DNA from: Epiperipatus broadwayi
Lineage: Eukaryota > Onychophora > Udeonychophora > Euonychophora > Peripatidae
Reading direction: 5' to 3'
Assembly (NCBI GenBank): GCA_028023455.1
Contig: JAQFVV010012490.1
Span: 2,792,001 to 2,856,000, forward strand
Length of the DNA: 64,000 nt
Shown here piece after piece: positions 60,789 through 64,000 of the stretch. Numbering within the stretch: the first letter of the stretch is position 1; each line of letters opens with the position of its first letter. A program made the position numbers and the translations under genes. The notes below the pieces were generated by a model. The model was given only the letters and a program-made list of their open reading frames with translations, was not told the origin of the DNA and ran no database searches.

Positions 60789-63700
60789 ATACAGCTAGAA
60801 CACTATCATCACAAACCTTCAGAAAAACATTTTAATTATATATTTGTGGACAAGTTTTTATATTTTATTAAAAAAAAAAAACTTTTGCTAAAAACTAATG
60901 AAAATAATATTTTAATTTGCGAAGCGCAGATAGTTGAAAATTGAAATAAATTGAGATACTGCTAATCAAAAGTAGTATTTCTGTTAAATTTTATTTTACA
61001 AAAGGTTAATCACATATTAAAGTTAATTTTGTTTTCAATTATAAAATAATATTTTACTATATTTTTAAAGAATATATGTTATATTGCTGATATTAGATTA
61101 AAAGAAAAAAATTAAATTTTTTAAACTAGCAAAATTAAGATTTTATTATAATTTATTAGTGTGTGTGTGTATATATATAACACATTTACATATATCATCA
61201 TTTTATCAAAAATAATATTTGCTTTTTTTTGATGAAATTAAAATCATCATTAATTATTATTATGTGAATCCTTCTCATTTAAAAAATGTGTTATATTATT
61301 AGTATCTTTGGTTACTCTTTTATATTTCACAAGATATTATTTTATAAATATAATGGATAATTTATTAAATAAGGAATATAATTATGTAACTATACATAAC
61401 ATTGTCTGATTTTAATTTTTAAATTTTAATCCTAAATACTAGTGAAGATGTCAGTCATGCAGTAAGCTAACTGTCACTTAATATGTTGAAAATTGTCCAT
61501 TTAATTCTATTTTTTTTGTTTTAATATACATATAAATAATGGTAGCATTTTGGGCTAGTTAATAATGTAGCATTATAAGAGCTAGTGATTAACGAAGATA
61601 TAAATCAGTAAAAATATACAATTGAGCCAAGAGAAAAAGGCATAAAAATTGAAATCACAATAAAAAAAATAAAGTAAAATAAAAAATTGAGTGTGAGTAC
61701 ACAATAAAAGTTAACTTTGTATAGAAGTCCATCCACAGTAGTGAAATGTGGTATTATAAAATGAAAAGTTGTAATATTGCAATGTATATGGTACTCAAAC
61801 ATGTATTTATTTGTATGTACAAGAAATTATGCATGTTGATTTATAAATAAATATTATACCACTTTTGAATAGCTTTCATTGATCTGTAAATTGGATTGGT
61901 AAGTTGGTAGTTTTAAATTATATATGTTGTTAAAATTGAGTAAAATTGATTGAAACATTATAATTCAATAACAATTAGATTTCATAATTTATTGTGATAT
62001 GAGGGAAAGAATATAAGTCACTTTGAATTTAAATAGAGAACATGCCTTCAATAAATAAAAAAAACTATTGTTTACATATATTTAATAAATATCTCACAGT
62101 TTTTGTGCAAATGAATGTTATTAGAATTAGTGTATAAGTGATAAATTGCATATTGTCATATGATTTTTGTTGGTGGTGTAAAGTAAAAAAAATATTTTGT
62201 ATTTATTTTTAATAATTGTTTTATATAAAGATAGTTCTAATATTTAAACTGCAATTTTAAAAACTCAGATGGCATTTAAACTTTTAAAAAAAATTCTAAT
62301 TGCAATTAAATTGTTTTTCTTTTATGTCCAATTTTCTAATTAAATGAACCATTAACAAAGACTGACCAAAAAATAATAGATATTATCATCTAATAAAAAA
62401 ATTAGTATATTTTGGAAAAAATATGTAGCATTGCTTTTGACACGAGATCAACTCAGATCATGTGTGGGAAGATTGTAAATGTATAAAAAACTAAAAAACA
62501 ATAGCATTTAGTTGGAATTGATGTAGTTAAAGTTTAATCACTAATCTCCAGTGAATTAGCTGCCAGTATTTATTGAGAGAAAGAGAGAGCCCAGGATTTG
62601 AAGGAATTGAATATATATAATTTTTCACAGAACTAGCTGAAGTGATCACAACAAAAGAGAAACTAACATTAAATTTACTGGTAAAACTAAACTAAGCCAG
62701 CACCAAAAAATTGTAAGTTACTATTATTGTCAGTTCCCATTAAGATCAGGTTATTCATTATGTATATATATTATAAAGAGATGTGTTTATTGCAAATCTT
62801 AATTAATTCTGCAGTTTACTATCTTAAAATATAATTGTGGAATAGTAGATGTGGAATTTTAAATGTCTTATATTTTGTGTGACTCTGAGGCAGTAATCCA
62901 TATAGTAATGAAAGAGATATGGATAAAGTGAAATTGACATATGTATTGATATAAAAATGATGGATGTTATGAAGAAAATTAAATAAATAAAAGCTACTGG
63001 ATTAAAAGTACAGCCATGGAAAAACAATATTTGGAAGAAAAACTTCCAAATTAGAAAGATTGACCTGTACAAGAAGAAGGTGTTTTGAATATTGCCAAAA
63101 GTGAATTTCTAATTAGAAATTAGATCATGCTCAGTGAAAATCAAGAAGAAAAACAATGAAAGCATATAAAGGTAAATATCAAAGTATGATGTTAACAGTT
63201 ACTAGTAAGAGCTTGATTTAAATTAAATTTTATAAAATCTTCAATAATCGTAACTAATTAAAATATTCCATTATGCTACCATTCAATTGATAAGTGAAGA
63301 AACTAATTTGCAAACTATCATTAATTTTTTTTTTAAAGGTTATATAATACTTTTTATAATATATAGATTTTTCTTATATGAGATACTAAACTATGTAAAT
63401 TTTTACTTCGAGAAGATTTCTCATTAGCTTATTATATATAATTAACAAATGATTTTGTGCAGTATGTATTTTGATCTTTGAAGAGGTTGAAGATGAAAGA
63501 GGTTAAATAAGCTAGTGAAAGGAGACAGAAATATGTGCAGATATGCATAATATATAAAGGTGATTTACATATTCTTATAAAAATGTAACGTTATTTTTTT
63601 TATACTTTAAATTTTTTGTCATTTTTATAATTTATTATTATCTTATAGTCGGATTTAATTAATCAGCACTAAAATTGGAAAACATGTTTTAATAAAAAAA

Positions 63701-64000
63701 AATACAAGTTATAAAAATAAAGAAAATGAAAAAAAATACAGAGGAGACTTGTTCCTGCTTTCTTTCATTATATTATACTTCAATTTTTTAATTAAAAATC
63801 TAAAAATAATTAAATTAAAATTTTATATAGCATAGCATTATATGCATATTGTTTTGTTTAATGCAGTCGTAAATTGGTATGTCATTAGTCAACATCACTA
63901 CACGAAACCTTATAGTGTCAATATGTATATAATTAAATATTATATGTTGAAAGATCCATTTTAAAAAATGTTATATATTGTGATGGATCAAAAGATTAGG
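60789..64000. other. AT-rich non-coding stretch
   Basis: No gene or element was recognised. TG/TA microsatellite lies near 61160-61180. The 65- and 82-residue minus-strand frames at 61605-61802 and 62824-63072 are hydrophobic and featureless. The window ends next to TATATATTGTGATGG, which resembles the recurring TA-TTGTAA junctions. Confidence 0.5.

Overview
The window looks like 64 kb of intergenic or intronic DNA from a large, repeat-rich metazoan genome. By eye it is roughly three-quarters A+T (not computed). No cellular protein-coding gene, rRNA gene or intact tRNA gene can be supported, and most open frames are short, A/T-driven and featureless. The content that can be read is transposon-derived: Penelope-like elements (PLEs), a LINE, hAT-like, piggyBac-like and mariner-like non-autonomous DNA transposons, a tRNA-related SINE, large foldbacks, and AT microsatellites and minisatellites. 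This mix fits a mollusc (a cephalopod would be plausible) or another lophotrochozoan or arthropod. The taxon is an inference and is not proven here.

Layout, 0-20 kb: AT-rich filler; a 753-bp hAT-like element with an 8-bp target duplication (4611-5363); a SINE neighbourhood cut at TTAA by a piggyBac-like element (about 7500-8790); an ~800-bp giant palindrome made of two inverted SINE copies (about 9410-10217); a 5'-truncated LINE 3' end (15172-15570); and a 575-bp foldback (about 16939-17514). A CpG-retaining, less AT-rich island lies at about 18470-20640.

20-35 kb: a longer LINE copy on the minus strand (22625-23882) sits inside a dispersed repeat family, here called X. It is followed by a degenerate AT-rich tandem array (about 24330-25335) and two loci of interleaved inverted repeats (25845-26362 and 27448-27986), the second carrying a perfect 26-bp palindrome. 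A simple foldback lies at 32696-33150.

35-64 kb: microsatellites; a PLE remnant on the minus strand flanked by ~210-bp inverted repeats, the right one split by a perfect 127-bp-arm hairpin with a 14-bp target duplication (41785-43790); a small TA-flanked MITE (48441-48642); a second copy of repeat X interrupted by a second piggyBac-like copy (53378-56110); a mariner-like end (about 56905-57060); and a second PLE remnant with an open 245-residue GIY-YIG reading frame, a tRNA-like block and a hammerhead-ribozyme-like motif, again bracketed by ~235-bp inverted repeats with internal minisatellite units (59413-60788).

The most noteworthy pattern is that both PLE remnants, from visibly different families, show the same architecture: a 5'-truncated PLE body enclosed between long inverted repeats.
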